The notes under the pieces are model-generated. The model searched no databases, was not told the origin of the DNA, and was given only the letters and a program-made list of their open reading frames with translations. From positions 3,811,501-3,875,500 of the forward strand of contig NC_134108.1 of the NCBI RefSeq assembly GCF_040939455.1: DNA of 64,000 nucleotides, written 5' to 3'. Below, in pieces: positions 22,345 through 34,085 of the stretch. The translations under genes and the position numbers were made by a program. The stretch comes from Microcebus murinus. Taxonomy: Eukaryota > Chordata > Mammalia > Primates > Cheirogaleidae. How positions within the stretch are numbered: position 1 is the stretch's first letter; every line of letters begins with the position of its first letter.

Positions 22345-22470
22345 GTTAGTAGCTTCTCTATGCCTCGGTTTTGTCATCTGTAAGACAGGGTTAAATAGTA
22401 GCTACCTCATATAAATATTGTGAGAACTGAGAGCAGATAACTTTGCACAGTGTGCTGTACTTGAACAACT
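22345..22470 (+). repeat. MIR SINE fragment
   Basis: 'atgcctcggttttgtcatct' (22360-22379), 'agacagggttaaatagtagc' (22383-22402) and 'tacctcatataaatattgtg' (22403-22422) follow the MIR core and 3' part. The tRNA-like head is missing or eroded. Confidence 0.8.
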
Positions 22471-25400
22471 GTAAACCCCCAACCTGTATTAGACAATTAC
22501 GATGACAGTGAAGTAGACAACAAGAATGACTCTCCCGCTATAGGCCACTTAGCACTCAGGATCTGGTGCACTGAGAATTGTCATCTTCCCTATTCTGGCC
22601 TGTAAATAGTCTGCCACCTTTCTCACAGGACGCCGTGGTATCTCTCCTGTCAGGTGCCTCCTTCCCACTGGTAAAGGGATAAAGAGCTGCTTCACCTTCT
22701 GCCTGTCCTCACTTGGGCAGTCTGGGTCCAAGCAGAAGATAGAAAACACACACTAGGTTAATCAGAAGCCTAAGAGTTAATATAAGAAGTCTTAATTGTG
22801 ATAAAGTAGTAACCCTCAGCTATCAGGAAACTCCACGTGGTAGTCTAGGAATGAGTGAGAAAACTCAGGAAGGATAAAGTTGAAAGAAGTTCAGACCTCT
22901 TTGGAAAAGATGTGGGTCAAGTCATGGGATAGCAGAGACATTTGGAGGTTTGGCCTGGCTAGAGTGGGTCTGTCCACAGTCCCTGGGCATGTGAGGATAG
23001 GTTGCTATTCAGAGTGAGGCTGGGAACATTGATGACCTGCTCACTCTAAGGGAGAAATTCTAAAAGGAATTCTGTTGATTGCAGACCATTATTGAAGGGG
23101 GTATTTGGAGATGAGAGGTAATAAATTGATAAGTGATACACTCACTTTAAGTGAAATCTTTATGTCAACTTATACATTTGCCATTGATAAACATATTTAT
23201 GAGATTGCTATTTACTTTCATGAAGGATAACTAGCCTACAAAAGAAACTGCAACAGAATTCTCCCTACAGCAAAGCTGACTGATTAGATCTTAAATGGAA
23301 TTTGATTCACAGACACTTGGGTCATGCACACTGTTTCCAGAATGTTTCCATCCCAGAGAGCACTTATGGTAAACTTTCTGGGTCTGTTTTATCATCAGCA
23401 AAACAGAAACAATGTCACATCTTCTTGTCTATGTCACAGTGGGAGAGTCAAGCAAACTGAGATATGGAGCATCACTCAGGAACTATCACCTGGTGTGATC
23501 AGACATCACATTGCCCTGTACTTACGGATACTGTCCCTCCATCACTGCTAAGCCCACCAGCAAACTTAGCCTTTCAAAGACCATTTACAAGTTTATGTCT
23601 CTCGTCTGAATCTTTCCCTGTTGTAACGATTACAAAGTTGTCCATCTATAACCTCCAAAAAGGATTTTGAATCATTTGATAAAGATTACTATTAAATAAA
23701 ATTTCAATCAAATATGAACTTCTATTTTAAATTTCAGTCATTCAGTTGAAAATGAATAAAATTTCAACTAAAATTTTAATTTGAAAATGAAGCATATATT
23801 AAATGGAGTGACAATGCAGCAAAGTGTCACCTCTCTGAGGGAAACTAAGTGGAACTCTCTGTTTTATTGATTTTCTCTTTGGTAGTGAGGAGCTGCTGTT
23901 ATGTTTAAGCCACAGTAGAGGCTATAGCAAAGGAGCTTAAAATCTAGCTACGGGCATAGTGCACGTTACCCAACCCCTGCCGCACAGGGGAGTGTAAAAT
24001 ATCTCTCAAAGAAAGTGTGGAGAGGACGGAGGACTCACCACCGCTTGGGAGCATCTGGTGGGGAGAATGTGCTGTCAATTAACAGCAGCATCTTATAAGG
24101 CATCTTCCGTGTTCCTTCTCTTTTCTCTTTTCCCAAGTTAGAGAGAGAAGGGAAGAGCTCAGAGAGAAAAACAGTGAAATTAGGCTTATTTTGAAAGTAT
24201 ATAATGTAGCAGGAAGAATCATCCAAAGAATATTCCCTACCCTGAAGTACTGACAGTTAGCTGTTGGTGCATGAGTTTTCAGGTTCTTGAATTAATAAAG
24301 TTATCTGAGTTTAGGGCCGTAGACTATTCTGAGAGGGCCGTTTGTAAGAAAGTCCAAAAGTGTGACCAGGGCACGTGGTCACTGCACATTGCACAGGGAA
24401 TTCATGTCCCAGCCAGCAGAGACCCTGGGAAAATTTGTGAAAAGCCACCAAACGGCATCTGTTTCCCACTGTGTCTCCATTATTGTTTAATATTGCTTTT
24501 ATTTTAGAGATAAGATATCCTGCTAAATGTTATAGCTAGGCAGATATTTTAAATAAAGACTTGTCAACCTGTCTTACAGATACCTTGATCTCCAGGAAGG
24601 AAGTGGAAGGAACACCACACAAGGAAGCGCTTGCCCAGAATGTGTGCACAGTACTTGATAAACCAAGCAAAATTTATTTTATTAGTGACACTTAGCAGAA
24701 TCTGTCCTGTGAAATCAGACCAAATAGCCTCTTGCCATTTAGATTGCATAGATTATATTTGTGGCACATGGTTAAGAAGTAAGTTTTCCTTTATTTTTTT
24801 TTAAGGATGTAACATTCTTTTAATTGTTGAGATTTCAAATATCAAAGAAGTGGTAGCAAATATCAACTCTGTGTGTGTGTGCGCGCGCGTGTGTAGTCAT
24901 GTGACAAAACCAATAGAATATGATTCCTTCACATTTTGCTGCAGGCCCCCCAAAAGAAAGTTTGCTCTTTATATTTAAACCTAGTGTGTTCCAGTGGGTC
25001 TTTTCTGGGAATTCCCGGTGTGCCGTATCCACCAGGTAATGACCGCCTGGCTGGTTGCTCCCTTAGGGCCAGCAGGGCTGGGCTGGGCTAAGGAAGGAGG
25101 CACCTCTGCCCTACCTCTGCCATGGCCTGGGATGACCTGTGCTACCCTTTGGCTTTTCAGAACTACTGTTTACTCTTTTGAAAAACAAAGTGTTAGAATT
25201 TGATGATCACCCATGTCCTTCTTAGCTTTGACATTATACCAACTACTTTGTAGTTTAAGGTGAGGACAAAAGAAAGGATGCTGTGTTTATCTCATAAGCC
25301 CCAAATTTTGCTTTAAATATTATCACATTGTTTCTTCCTTGAGAAAAGAAAGAACAAAATACAGTTCAAGTATATTTCTAAAATGGCTTAAGGTGCTCTG

Positions 25401-26189
25401 TGGACTTATTAAAGCTACCAGTAGTGGGCAGGGGGAATTACAGCATGCGGCCAATTATGTCTGCGGCATTCTCTACCTGGATTCTAGCCTGCACGGGCAC
25501 ATATTCCCAAATACGAGTTTTGGGGAAACAGTCAAATAGTCAGACTCATAGCCACGGTCTCAGTACATGCCGTTCATGCTGGAGGACTTTCATTTTAGAT
25601 TTAAGTTAAAAGACAAAAGAGAGAAAAAAATATACTCCATTAAATCTATTAAAACAAATCTATCAAAACACTATACCAAACCTACAACATCATTAGCCCA
25701 GGAAAAAAAGTTAATTTGAGGAAGGACATTATTAGTCCTTATCATGTAATCTATGTGTTCCCTGGTGTTTGCCTGCATTCTGTAATTTTACTGCCTTTTA
25801 CTGCTCTGACAGCTTCAGTCCCATCTATTCTCAAATTCTCATGGTATAATATTAAATTACAGATGATCTTTCCCAATCCTATATTTACTTGTATTAAGAG
25901 ATGGAGCCATTCTGTGCTCCATTCTGAGAATTCCAAAGCCCAGTTATCATGTCTATAAAGAAGCTGCACCTTTCTGTTAGAAAAGGCAAAGATAATACTT
26001 TCAAGTTGTTAAGGCATTTTATCTTCTTTATTTTGTGTGTGACAGTTAAAAATTCAGAGTTATAAAACCTAGAAATCCTTATATTTATCTTATATCTGAC
26101 GTACATAATATAATTAAAAATCTTTTCTCTTATAGGACCAACAGAGTAATAATGATCATTATCCATGCTAATAGTTCCTGCTCAGTGAC
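22471..26189. other. Unclassified stretch with small simple repeats
   Basis: About 3.7 kb without a recognised gene or repeat family. Frames up to 90 codons show no domain. A TG/CG microsatellite at 24870-24894 is listed separately. 23690-23800 is AT-rich with repeated AAATTTCA-like steps. Confidence 0.35.
24870..24894. repeat. Alternating TG/CG tract
   Basis: Alternating purine-pyrimidine run of TG steps, a (CG)-rich centre and TG steps again. Such tracts can adopt left-handed DNA. Intact CpG steps here are notable because CpG normally decays. Confidence 0.9.
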
Positions 26190-26385
26190 AGAAAGTGTGC
26201 TGAGACTTTTGACATCTTTTTATTTAGGGTTCAATCATTCTCAAATTCATCAGATTTATGAGATTAGTATTTATACTCTCATTTTAGAGATAATTGAGGT
26301 TTGAAGGGATTTAAAAATTGCCCAAAGTCTCATAATTATTTAGTATGGAGATTAGGATTTGAATCTAGGCTAAAATTAATGAAAA
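26190..26385 (-). repeat. MIR SINE
   Basis: The plus strand shows the complement of MIR: 'tctcattttagagataattg' (26277-26296), 'attgcccaaagtctcataat' (26317-26336) and 'aggatttgaatctaggctaa' (26353-26372). Confidence 0.75.
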
Positions 26386-26599
26386 TATCTGTTCTCTTAA
26401 GCACTTATAAACTTTTCACATCAGAACAAAGGGAACCTGTGGTGAATAAGAACATACAAGATCTGTTTAAATAGAGTAATGATTCTTGAGAGATCATTTG
26501 CAATATTTCTCCCACTGTAATATATTAGAATCTGTAGTTCTAGAAAATGGATCTTCATTTAATGAACAAATATTTGTATGGCTTCAGTTTAATTTAGTT

Positions 26600-26830
26600 A
26601 AGCAAACCTATATTGGACACCTATGTTCAAGGCAGGCAGCAGAGATTAAACAGCAAAATCAATAAGACAGTCTCCACCCTTAAAAAAATACTGCTCAGTT
26701 CACTAACTATAGGACGACAGTGAATAGTGGTACAGAGAAGGGAAACAAAACATTTTGTGAGCAAAGAGAATGCAGTGCGGCTCTATGGCTAGAGGGAAGA
26801 GGAGTTTCATGAAGGAGATAACATTTGAGT
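26600..26830 (-). repeat. Ancient L2-like repeat fragment
   Basis: The order 'ggacacctatgttcaaggca' (26615-26634), 'agacagtctccacccttaaa' (26665-26684) and 'gataacatttgagttgagac' (26817-26836) resembles an ancient mammalian repeat whose minus-strand reading ends in an L2-like 3' end. The family name is uncertain. A related eroded copy is at 35950-36060. Confidence 0.45.
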
Positions 26831-26984
26831 TGAGACTTGAAGGTTATTTTCAAAGCCCCTCTGCCTTGGTTAATTTAACATCTTGTTTAATTTTCAATCT
26901 GATTTTTTCAAACCTAGATCAGATTGAAACAGTAAAATGTAGAAGAGGGACTATATTAAGTGACTAACTGACTAACTCTCTTCT

Positions 26985-27170
26985 AAGCCTTTACTTGTAT
27001 ATAGCCTTCAACCAGTTGTATAACCACTCTGCGTCTTGTCTAATCTATAATGTGGGAAAAACAAATCTGCCATGTCATGGTGTAATTATAATTAAATGAG
27101 ATGATGCATGTGAAGCCTTTAGCATGCGCCTTGCAGTGCGCAAAGCTTCCATAAATGCTAGTTTCTAACA
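26985..27170 (+). repeat. MIR SINE
   Basis: 'ccagttgtataaccactctg' (27012-27031), a run with 'aattaaatgagatgatgcat' (27091-27110) and 'ataaatgctagtttctaaca' (27151-27170) match the MIR body and 3' end. An A run follows at 27179-27193, longer than expected for a SINE of this age, so it may have another origin. Confidence 0.7.
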
Positions 27171-27774
27171 GGGTTTGTAAAAAAAAAAAAAAATCCTTCG
27201 TGCAAGCTGGATTAGTCTGGGAATTCAGTTCCCAATATAAAAATACAGATTAGGTTCAATGATTTTAAAATATTGAGTTTCAAGCATTGGCACTATAATA
27301 AATATTTGTGAGATAAACTGATAAATGATATCACCTTGTTCTAGCAGATTTTTTCAGAGGAGGATTCTGGGACACAATTGTGATTAAAAACCTGATTGAT
27401 TAGGGCCCCATAGTTCTATGATTCACACAAGAGACTGGAATAAGCAAAATATGATGGGATTATGTTTATTTCTAATGATAATAATTAATAAATTCTAACC
27501 AAAATCTTCAAGTATATAGAATTATAGTGTATGGAATAGGTAAATATTGTAAACAGGTCAATTTGAAAGATATTTGAAGAGGTAATCTTAGCTATTCATA
27601 AAGAACATACTTCACTCTCAGAAATATAGGGGGCAATATTTTAATAGGAATCAAATAAAAATATTGTCTGCTACCTAGAATGCCAAATTTAAGAAGGATT
27701 TTTAGAGAGCAAAATAAAGTTAGCTTTTGATAGAATTACAAAATTACTTGGCTAAAAGAATGCCACAAAGATAC

Positions 27775-28585
27775 ACAAATAGTCAATAAACATAAGAAAA
27801 GATGTTTGAAAACATTAGCCAGGAGAGAAATGTAAATCAAAACCACAATGTAATGCCACTTCACACCTAGTTGGAGAACTACCTTCAAAATGACTTTTAA
27901 TAAGAAATATTAGCAAGGATGTAGAGAAATTGGAACACTTACATTTTGGGGGGAATGTAAATAGCACAGTCTCTTTGGAAAACAGTCTGGCAGTTTCTCA
28001 AAAGTTAAATATAGAGTTACTATGTAACCCGGAAGTCCATTCCTAGATATATATAACCAAAGAGATGAAGTACATGTCTATGCAAAAATTTGTAAACTTA
28101 TGTTCATAGTAGTAGTATTCATAATAACCAAAAGGTGGACAGCCCATTCATCAACTGATAAATGAATAAATAAAATGTGGCATATCCATACAAGTGAATA
28201 TATTTAGGCAGGAAGAATTACTGAAGGAATGGATTACTAGTACACAATACAACATGAATAGACCTTGAGAATATCACGTTAAGAAAAAGAAGTCAGTCAT
28301 AAAATACCATGTATGATATAATTACATTTATATGAAATGTCTAGAATAAGCAAATCTATAGAGAAAGAAAGTAAATTAGTGGTTGCCTAGGGCCGGGTGG
28401 GTAGGAGGAAATAGGGAGTGACTGTTAATAGGCGTGGGTCTCTTTCTGGCTTGATGAAAATAACCTAAAATTTGTAAAAGAGATAGTTGCACAACTCTGA
28501 ATATACTAAGAAACATTCCAACATACACTTCTAATGGGTGATTTATGTGGTATATGGTTTATGTTGTAATGAAAGTGTTAAGAAA
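27775..28585 (+). mobile_element. L1 (L1MB-like) 3' end
   Basis: Clear plus-strand ORF2 tail and 3' UTR: 'aatcaaaaccacaatgtaat' (27835-27854), 'ggaaaacagtctggcagttt' (27977-27996), 'gataaatgaataaataaaat' (28158-28177), 'agtggttgcctagggccggg' (28378-28397) and 'gagatagttgcacaactctg' (28480-28499). It ends near 28585 without a clean A tail. All reading frames are interrupted. Confidence 0.8.
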
Positions 28586-30247
28586 ATGTTATGCCACAGA
28601 TGTTATAAATTTAGTGTCTAATTGCACTGTGATTTTTTAATTACTTCAAAACATATCTATAGTACAAATAATATTACCTACATTGAAGAAAATACTGACA
28701 GACCATAAGTCCATCTTATTCAATAAATATCAACAATATATAGTTGAAGGGTACTACATTGCAAAGTGCTTCTGAATTGGTTGTTCAAATTTTTTCTAAC
28801 TTCCACCATTTTTGAAAAAAATTCAAGATGGCTTTAAATTAGAAGGTTGAAATTAGCAGAGAGACATATTCAGAAAGATTTTACATATGCATGAACAAAA
28901 TTAAAAAATAAGAAAAAGAAACTAAAGTTAATATATCTTAACAAACATGAATTTTAATAAGTGATTGAAATTCAGAAAACCTTAGAGTAAATCTGTTTTC
29001 CTAAGTTTATAAAGTTAGATTTTTGTTTATCCTTCCGTATGCATCATTGGATTTTTTTGTTTAAAAATTAGCAGACACTGACATACCAATTCTTAAAGAG
29101 TCCCTTAAATGAAGACTAGAATAATGATCAGAAATACTTTTATAGTACCATGGAAAGAACAAAAGAGTATTCAGAAAAACACAATGCATTAGGAAATAGA
29201 GAGATGAGGCTGCTGAATATTAACAACTTGGCTAAGCAGTGACTTCGAAATACTATGATGACAGTATAAATAAGTGAAGATATAAATGTACCTAAAAAAA
29301 GAAAGCACGATTTAATTGTGAATAATAGTATTAGACACAGAGTATGGGGTACAGAAAAGAAAATTCCAATGGAAACAGGAAAATCTCAGAAAATCCTGGC
29401 TAGAATCTTGTGTAGGGTTTTATCTCAACGTTGAACAGGAAATGACTGCTGTGCCATCCTCACCTTCTCCGAAGAGTTTTCAGATTTATTTCAGCAAATC
29501 ATTCAGCAACAGGGAAGAAACTTTTCATAGCTGTGCTTTTGAGATGATTTTTTTTTGAACTCAGAAAGGGACACAGGAGGGTCAAAGATGAATGTCCTGA
29601 AACTGCAAAAGAAGCACAGGGGAGCGGGGCCAGGACCCTAAACTCTCCTTCCCTTTGCGGCTGTGACCACAGTGGCCGGTGACTCAGGAGCAGGGCTGGG
29701 CTAGTCATGTCAAGCCAGAACCCTGTCATTGCCCTTTTCTAAACCTAATTGTTCTCCCTGCTGAATCCAAAAGAGATAGTCAGAAACAGAGAAGAAAACG
29801 AGGAAGCCAAAATAGCTTGTAATTGCTACTCCTAAAACAATGCACTTTCTGAAACAAAAATCCCGGGAGTTAATTAAAAGCTGTGGCAATGTCTTTACGT
29901 AGCTGGCATCCCTGTGCTTCAGTGATGATTTGCATTTTCAAAAGGGCTTAGGCACATGTTGATGATTACTGGGTAGGGTATGAAAAAAAGAATGCTACAG
30001 AAGTAAAATTCACAAGTTGCATATTGTCAGCATTATACCTAAAGAGATTTTGATCAGCTGTGATAGTGCTTTTCTTCCATGTATTATCATTTTTATTTTG
30101 ATGTTTAAAACTTTATAAAATTAAAAATCAACAGTTTTCTAGAATCTTGGATACATTAAAATGTGTGTTATGGAACTATTTTGAAGTCAGATAAGCTTGA
30201 AGATGAAATTTAACACACTGTTAATTGGCAGGGATTGCTTAATATAA
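28586..30247. other. Unclassified stretch; repeat-poor part at 29740-29970
   Basis: No gene or repeat family. The part at 29810-29970 is repeat-free with closely spaced AT-rich motifs (GTAATTGC near 29819, GTTAATTAAAAG near 29870) and resembles conserved noncoding DNA by texture only. Confidence 0.3.
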
Positions 30248-30823
30248 TGTAGGGGGAAAAGAAAATTCCCCTTCATCCCTGGAAGGCTTGCTCAAAGATC
30301 AACTCACAATAAGGCAGATTAGTAAGAGAAAGAGACTACAAATTTATTTACTGTGTACCTGGGGAGAATCACAGAGTGATTACCCAACATGCCAAAGGGG
30401 CCCAGAAGTTTATGCACTCTCATTTTAGATGGGAGAAGGGATGAGGAATATAGATGATTCTGCTTAGGGCCAATAAATGGTCCCTAGGGAGGATGAATAG
30501 GTACTTGGGGTAATCAATGGATAGGACGAAACAGATTGGTTTGTGAATGATTCTCTTTGGAAATTAAGTTAACCAGAGGCACAGGTATTATCTTTAAACT
30601 TTGTTGGGCCAGGTCTAGTTGCATCCTTGATCTTCATTCCTGCAATATATTAAGATAACAGGAAGGGGAAGGAAATGCAATTGTTCTTTTTGATGGGCCC
30701 ATCTGGTGTTATGTGTATGGTGGGAAAGTCCCTTCCAAAGCCTGTTGATCTCTAAAGGCCTTTACTTCAAAATCTCTTTATACCAAGGAGTCAAATTTTG
30801 GGGGTGAAATTCCCTGAGCTTCA
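30248..30823 (-). mobile_element. Solo LTR-like element, unclassified ERV
   Basis: On the minus strand it starts TGAAGCTCAGGG and ends CCCCCTACA, the TG...CA form of an LTR, with an AATAAA (complement at about 30342-30347) roughly 95 bases before the end. About 576 bp long. No duplication of the target is preserved and no internal retroviral sequence adjoins it. I recognise the texture of an old ERV LTR but cannot name the family. Confidence 0.5.
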
Positions 30824-31283
30824 TTCATTTTGCCAATTCTCAGCAAGAGAGGCAGTACTAATAATATTTAAAACCCGCTCCATGGTATTTTTCCTGGGCT
30901 GCATATAGATTAGCATACAGTTTGGTGAAAAGGCTCCAAACAAGGCCAGGAGATAAGATTCTGTGAGCCAGGCTGGGACACAAACCTCCAGGGCTCCAGT
31001 TTCTCCTCTGTAACACTAGGGGGCTTTGGACCTGATACTTTTCAGGACGCCTTTGGTTCTAGCAGTTTCTGATTCCAGATTAGTATGATAAACACAAAAA
31101 TCAGAGGCAAAAGTGACTTTTTCTCATTTGGGAAATAACAGAGACTCATTCACACCTAGAATCAAGGACAGCACTCAGCAGCACACCTTGTGTGGCATCC
31201 AGGGTTGCATTTCAGACACCCAGTCCACACAGGGGTTTAGGTTGTGTCGCTTTTTCTTCAGTAGATAGCTCTATAAATGCCCT
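30824..31283. other. Unclassified stretch between two LTRs
   Basis: About 460 bp with no recognised repeat or exon. It contains no primer-binding site or gag-like sequence, so the two flanking LTRs are not a provirus pair. Their orientations and sequences also differ. Confidence 0.5.
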
Positions 31284-31536
31284 TGTAAGGCTGGTGGCGC
31301 ACCCTACCCCCTTCTATAGATCAAAAAGAAAAGACTCACGAGACCAGACCCACCAAGAACAAACTGCCAGGCCTCACTGAGAAAAACCACACCCAGATGT
31401 CTACCTGGATAAGAACGTTTAGGCTCCTGGGTTCCACAAATACCGCCAACCCCTCCTATTTCTCAATGACCACCCAAAGTTACAATGGAAAATCCCCAGC
31501 TGTTCCTGCCAAAAGTCCCTAGCCCAGCCCAAAGGG

Positions 31537-31543
31537 TATAAAA
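31537..31543 (+). promoter_or_regulatory. TATA box of the solo LTR
   Basis: TATAAAA within the LTR. Transcription would be expected to start some 25-30 bases downstream, near 31567, marking the U3/R border. Confidence 0.7.
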
Positions 31544-31631
31544 GGCTGCACCCCCTTCAAATGGGGGCACCTTCTGGGGCCTCCCTCTCTTGGAGCCATC
31601 TTGGGGTCCCAGAACTTGTCTGGGAACACTA

Positions 31632-31637
31632 AATAAA
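31632..31637 (+). terminator. Poly(A) signal of the solo LTR
   Basis: AATAAA, about 65 bases after the predicted start. Cleavage would fall near 31650-31660, directly before the CT tract, giving an R region of roughly 90 bases. Confidence 0.65.
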
Positions 31638-31656
31638 GCCACATGGTTTGGCCCCA

Positions 31657-31661
<5 letters not shown>

Positions 31662-31730
<69 letters not shown>
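31662..31730. repeat. (CT)n microsatellite in U5
   Basis: About 69 bases of pure TC/CT repeat, roughly 34 units, uninterrupted. It lies immediately downstream of the poly(A) signal in U5. Purity suggests recent expansion and probable length polymorphism. Frames of Leu-Ser or Arg-Glu dipeptides across it (31463-31750, 31590-32033, 31629-31826) are artefacts. Confidence 0.97.
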
Positions 31731-31734
<4 letters not shown>

Positions 31735-32723
31735 TTTCTTTTGCTGCCACTGAAAAACCTTACAACCCTGAGCTTATTGATATAGAAGAACAGGAGAAAT
31801 TCCAGGCCCACAATGCAGTACATCAATTTGTAATTGTCTTAATGTCATATGACATGTTTGCTACATTTTTAGCTTTTACTCATGTTTCAAATAACTATTC
31901 CATGAGCACTGACTATTCCGCCACTCCTAGAGGACACAAAGATGAACAGACCATCTTCTCAATGCCTAGACCTCAGGGCTCACAGTGCAGCAGGGCAGAC
32001 AGACGCCAGGCCATTAACAACCTTCTTCATTAAGACTGTCAAATAGAAATTGCACTGGACAGAGCTCAACAGAACAGGAAGGCACTTTATTCAGTACTAG
32101 TGCAAGAGGGGAGAGAGACTGAACTCAACTCCTCTGACACAAATGGCTAGAGACTTGGGGCTCTGGTGTGAGCTACTGAGAACTGGAGGACTTGGTAGGC
32201 AGATAGGCCATCTGTATTTGCTAATTGGTACTTATCAAAGTGAGGCTCCTACAGAGACTGGGAGATGGGGTTCTCCATGATTACATTTCAAAGGGATGGC
32301 TCCCAGTCCAGGAGCAAGACATTCCAGGCAAGAGGCTGGGAGATTTACATCTCAAAGGGACAGAAATAGAATTTAGAGTAGCAAGTTTTCTAAAGCAAAT
32401 GTTCCAAGAAAAGGGAGGCCAGCAGCCTATAGTCAGGCATCTTGGTCCAGATAGAAGACTTTTCTGAGAATACAGAGAAGGAAGCAGTTTATTTACTTAG
32501 ATGAGTATAAATCAGGTCTTTAAAGAAAGACCTAGAAAAGAAAGACCACAGTCAATCTCTCTTTCATCATTAAATCATACTCAAAGTTTTTAATGGGTAG
32601 TTTCTTATGAATAATAGGAAAAGAAATTGTTGAGAGAGATGAAACACTTGATTCATGATTGTATAAGGTGGTGGGCGGTTGCCTGATGAAAATTAAATGT
32701 ATTCCTTTAGTGTTCTCTTTCTT

Positions 32724-32743
32724 TCTCTCTCTCTCTCTCTCTC
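32724..32743. repeat. (CT)n microsatellite
   Basis: Ten uninterrupted TC units within a longer pyrimidine-rich strand. Confidence 0.9.
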
Positions 32744-33592
32744 CTCCCCACCTGTTGATATTAATGACTCAGCATATTTATGCACTCAGCATAAATGGTG
32801 TAGGTTTGCACAAAGCATAGCTGAGTAAGGAGAAAGGAGGTCAGCGATGGCAAGAAAGGAAAAGCAGGACCTGGGAGAAGACAGCCTGGTGTCTAGTTGA
32901 GGAAAGCTGGTTGTTATAGTTATGCCAAGGCCCCTCTGAACCCTGACTCAGCCTTCCTAGATATTTACATTTGTGAAAACTGGAAGAAGCAGCATGTCAT
33001 CGGGTGCAGCTCAGCACATGGTCAGGAGATGGGGGACAATTCTGTTACCAGGGGGATGCAACTAAAGAAAGGGTTCTAGGGAGGAAGGAAGAAAGAGCAG
33101 CCAACCCATAAAAAAGGGTCCCTGTGGACCAGAAAAGCTGTTTTCTTCATTTTTTTTTTTGTCTATTTGTTGACTAAGGAATCAATGCATAAAATACTAT
33201 TTACTATAAAAGGTATGGCTAAAAATGCTGTGTGTTACTCTCAATTTCTAAATGTCAGTTACCATTAAAGAAGATATCACACACGCACACACATATATAT
33301 ACATTTACATTGAGACCAATGTTTAAATAAAGGTGTACTTATATTTCCTGTTCATTTTTTTTGACACTTAGCCCATGTAATAGGAACTTTACAACACTAA
33401 ATGAAAGAAATAGCCTGCTGTCAAAGGCCATGTTTAATTCCATCAGAAAGAGTACATCACTACAGTCAACAAATCAAGTTAATTCCCCCCTCCTAAAATA
33501 GAATTTGTTTGGACTCCTTATGTGGGTAGTATGAAAGATTTAATTTAGTGTACAAAGCAAAGTTTCAGAAAGTTCCCTTTGTTAATATTGTT

Positions 33593-33618
33593 AACAACAA
33601 CAACAACAACAACAACAA
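33593..33618. repeat. (AAC)n microsatellite
   Basis: About eight AAC units followed by an A run. Confidence 0.95.
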
Positions 33619-33867
33619 AAAACCTTAAGAAAAATTAAATCTAACAGATTTAAATTGAGCATTGAACAAAGAACGGTTTGTTACTCTGGTGATGCCCTGG
33701 ACCACGAGAGGTTCAGAATGACTCCTGACCAGCCTACTGCATGGTCAAGTAACATTTATGGACAGAAAAAGGAAAATGTCTAGGAAAACGGATATGAAGT
33801 AGAGAAGTGGCTGTCTTGGTTGTAGCTCAGCCTTTGCCTTATTTGAATGGGGTTTGAGTGGCTAGCC

Positions 33868-34085
33868 ACCTGTGATGGACCAAAACTCCGCCTTGTGATC
33901 GGTTGAGACTGGACTACTTGTTACAAGAGTGGGTTACAGTCCGTTTACACATCAACTGCAGTTAGGCTGCAGTTCCCTATATACGGAAAAACCTTTAGGC
34001 CAAACTTAATATACGTATGGACATGCTTTAGGCCAAACTTAATTCAATTTAACAGCATTAATTTTTGTGTGAACTTACAAAACAT
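33868..34085. repeat. Probable interspersed repeat, family not named
   Basis: The texture is familiar from LTR-like sequences but I cannot name it. A 17-bp string, 'tttaggccaaacttaat', occurs at 33994-34010 and again at 34027-34043, a 33-bp period. A short inverted pair, CAACTGCAG and CTGCAGTT, sits around 33954-33974. No coding frame. Confidence 0.4.

Larger units (their letters stand above)
31284..31764 (+). mobile_element. Solo LTR of an ERV1-like retrovirus, complete
   Basis: The ends are defined by perfect 7-bp inverted repeats, TGTAAGG at 31284-31290 and CCTTACA at 31758-31764. A 5-bp duplication flanks it (GCCCT at 31279-31283, ACCCT at 31765-31769, one mismatch). Inside, in the right order and spacing, are a TATA box, a probable R region and a poly(A) signal. 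No primer-binding site or viral gene follows, so this is a solo LTR left by recombination between two LTRs. The family name is not known to me; ERV1 is inferred from layout and duplication length. Confidence 0.8.
31765..33867. other. Unclassified stretch with simple repeats
   Basis: About 2.1 kb without a recognised gene or family. A second (CT)n tract is at 32724-32743 and an (AAC)n tract at 33593-33618. Parts at 32040-32460 are not AT-rich but show no exon-like features. Confidence 0.4.

Noticed and set aside
30248..31764. Provirus with two LTRs
   Set aside because: The two LTRs differ in sequence and orientation, and the 460 bp between them holds no viral sequence or primer-binding site.
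31463..32033. Frames of up to 147 codons with Leu-Ser or Arg-Glu repeats on both strands
   Set aside because: They are the translation of the pure CT microsatellite, which is open in all frames. The flanks are LTR sequence.
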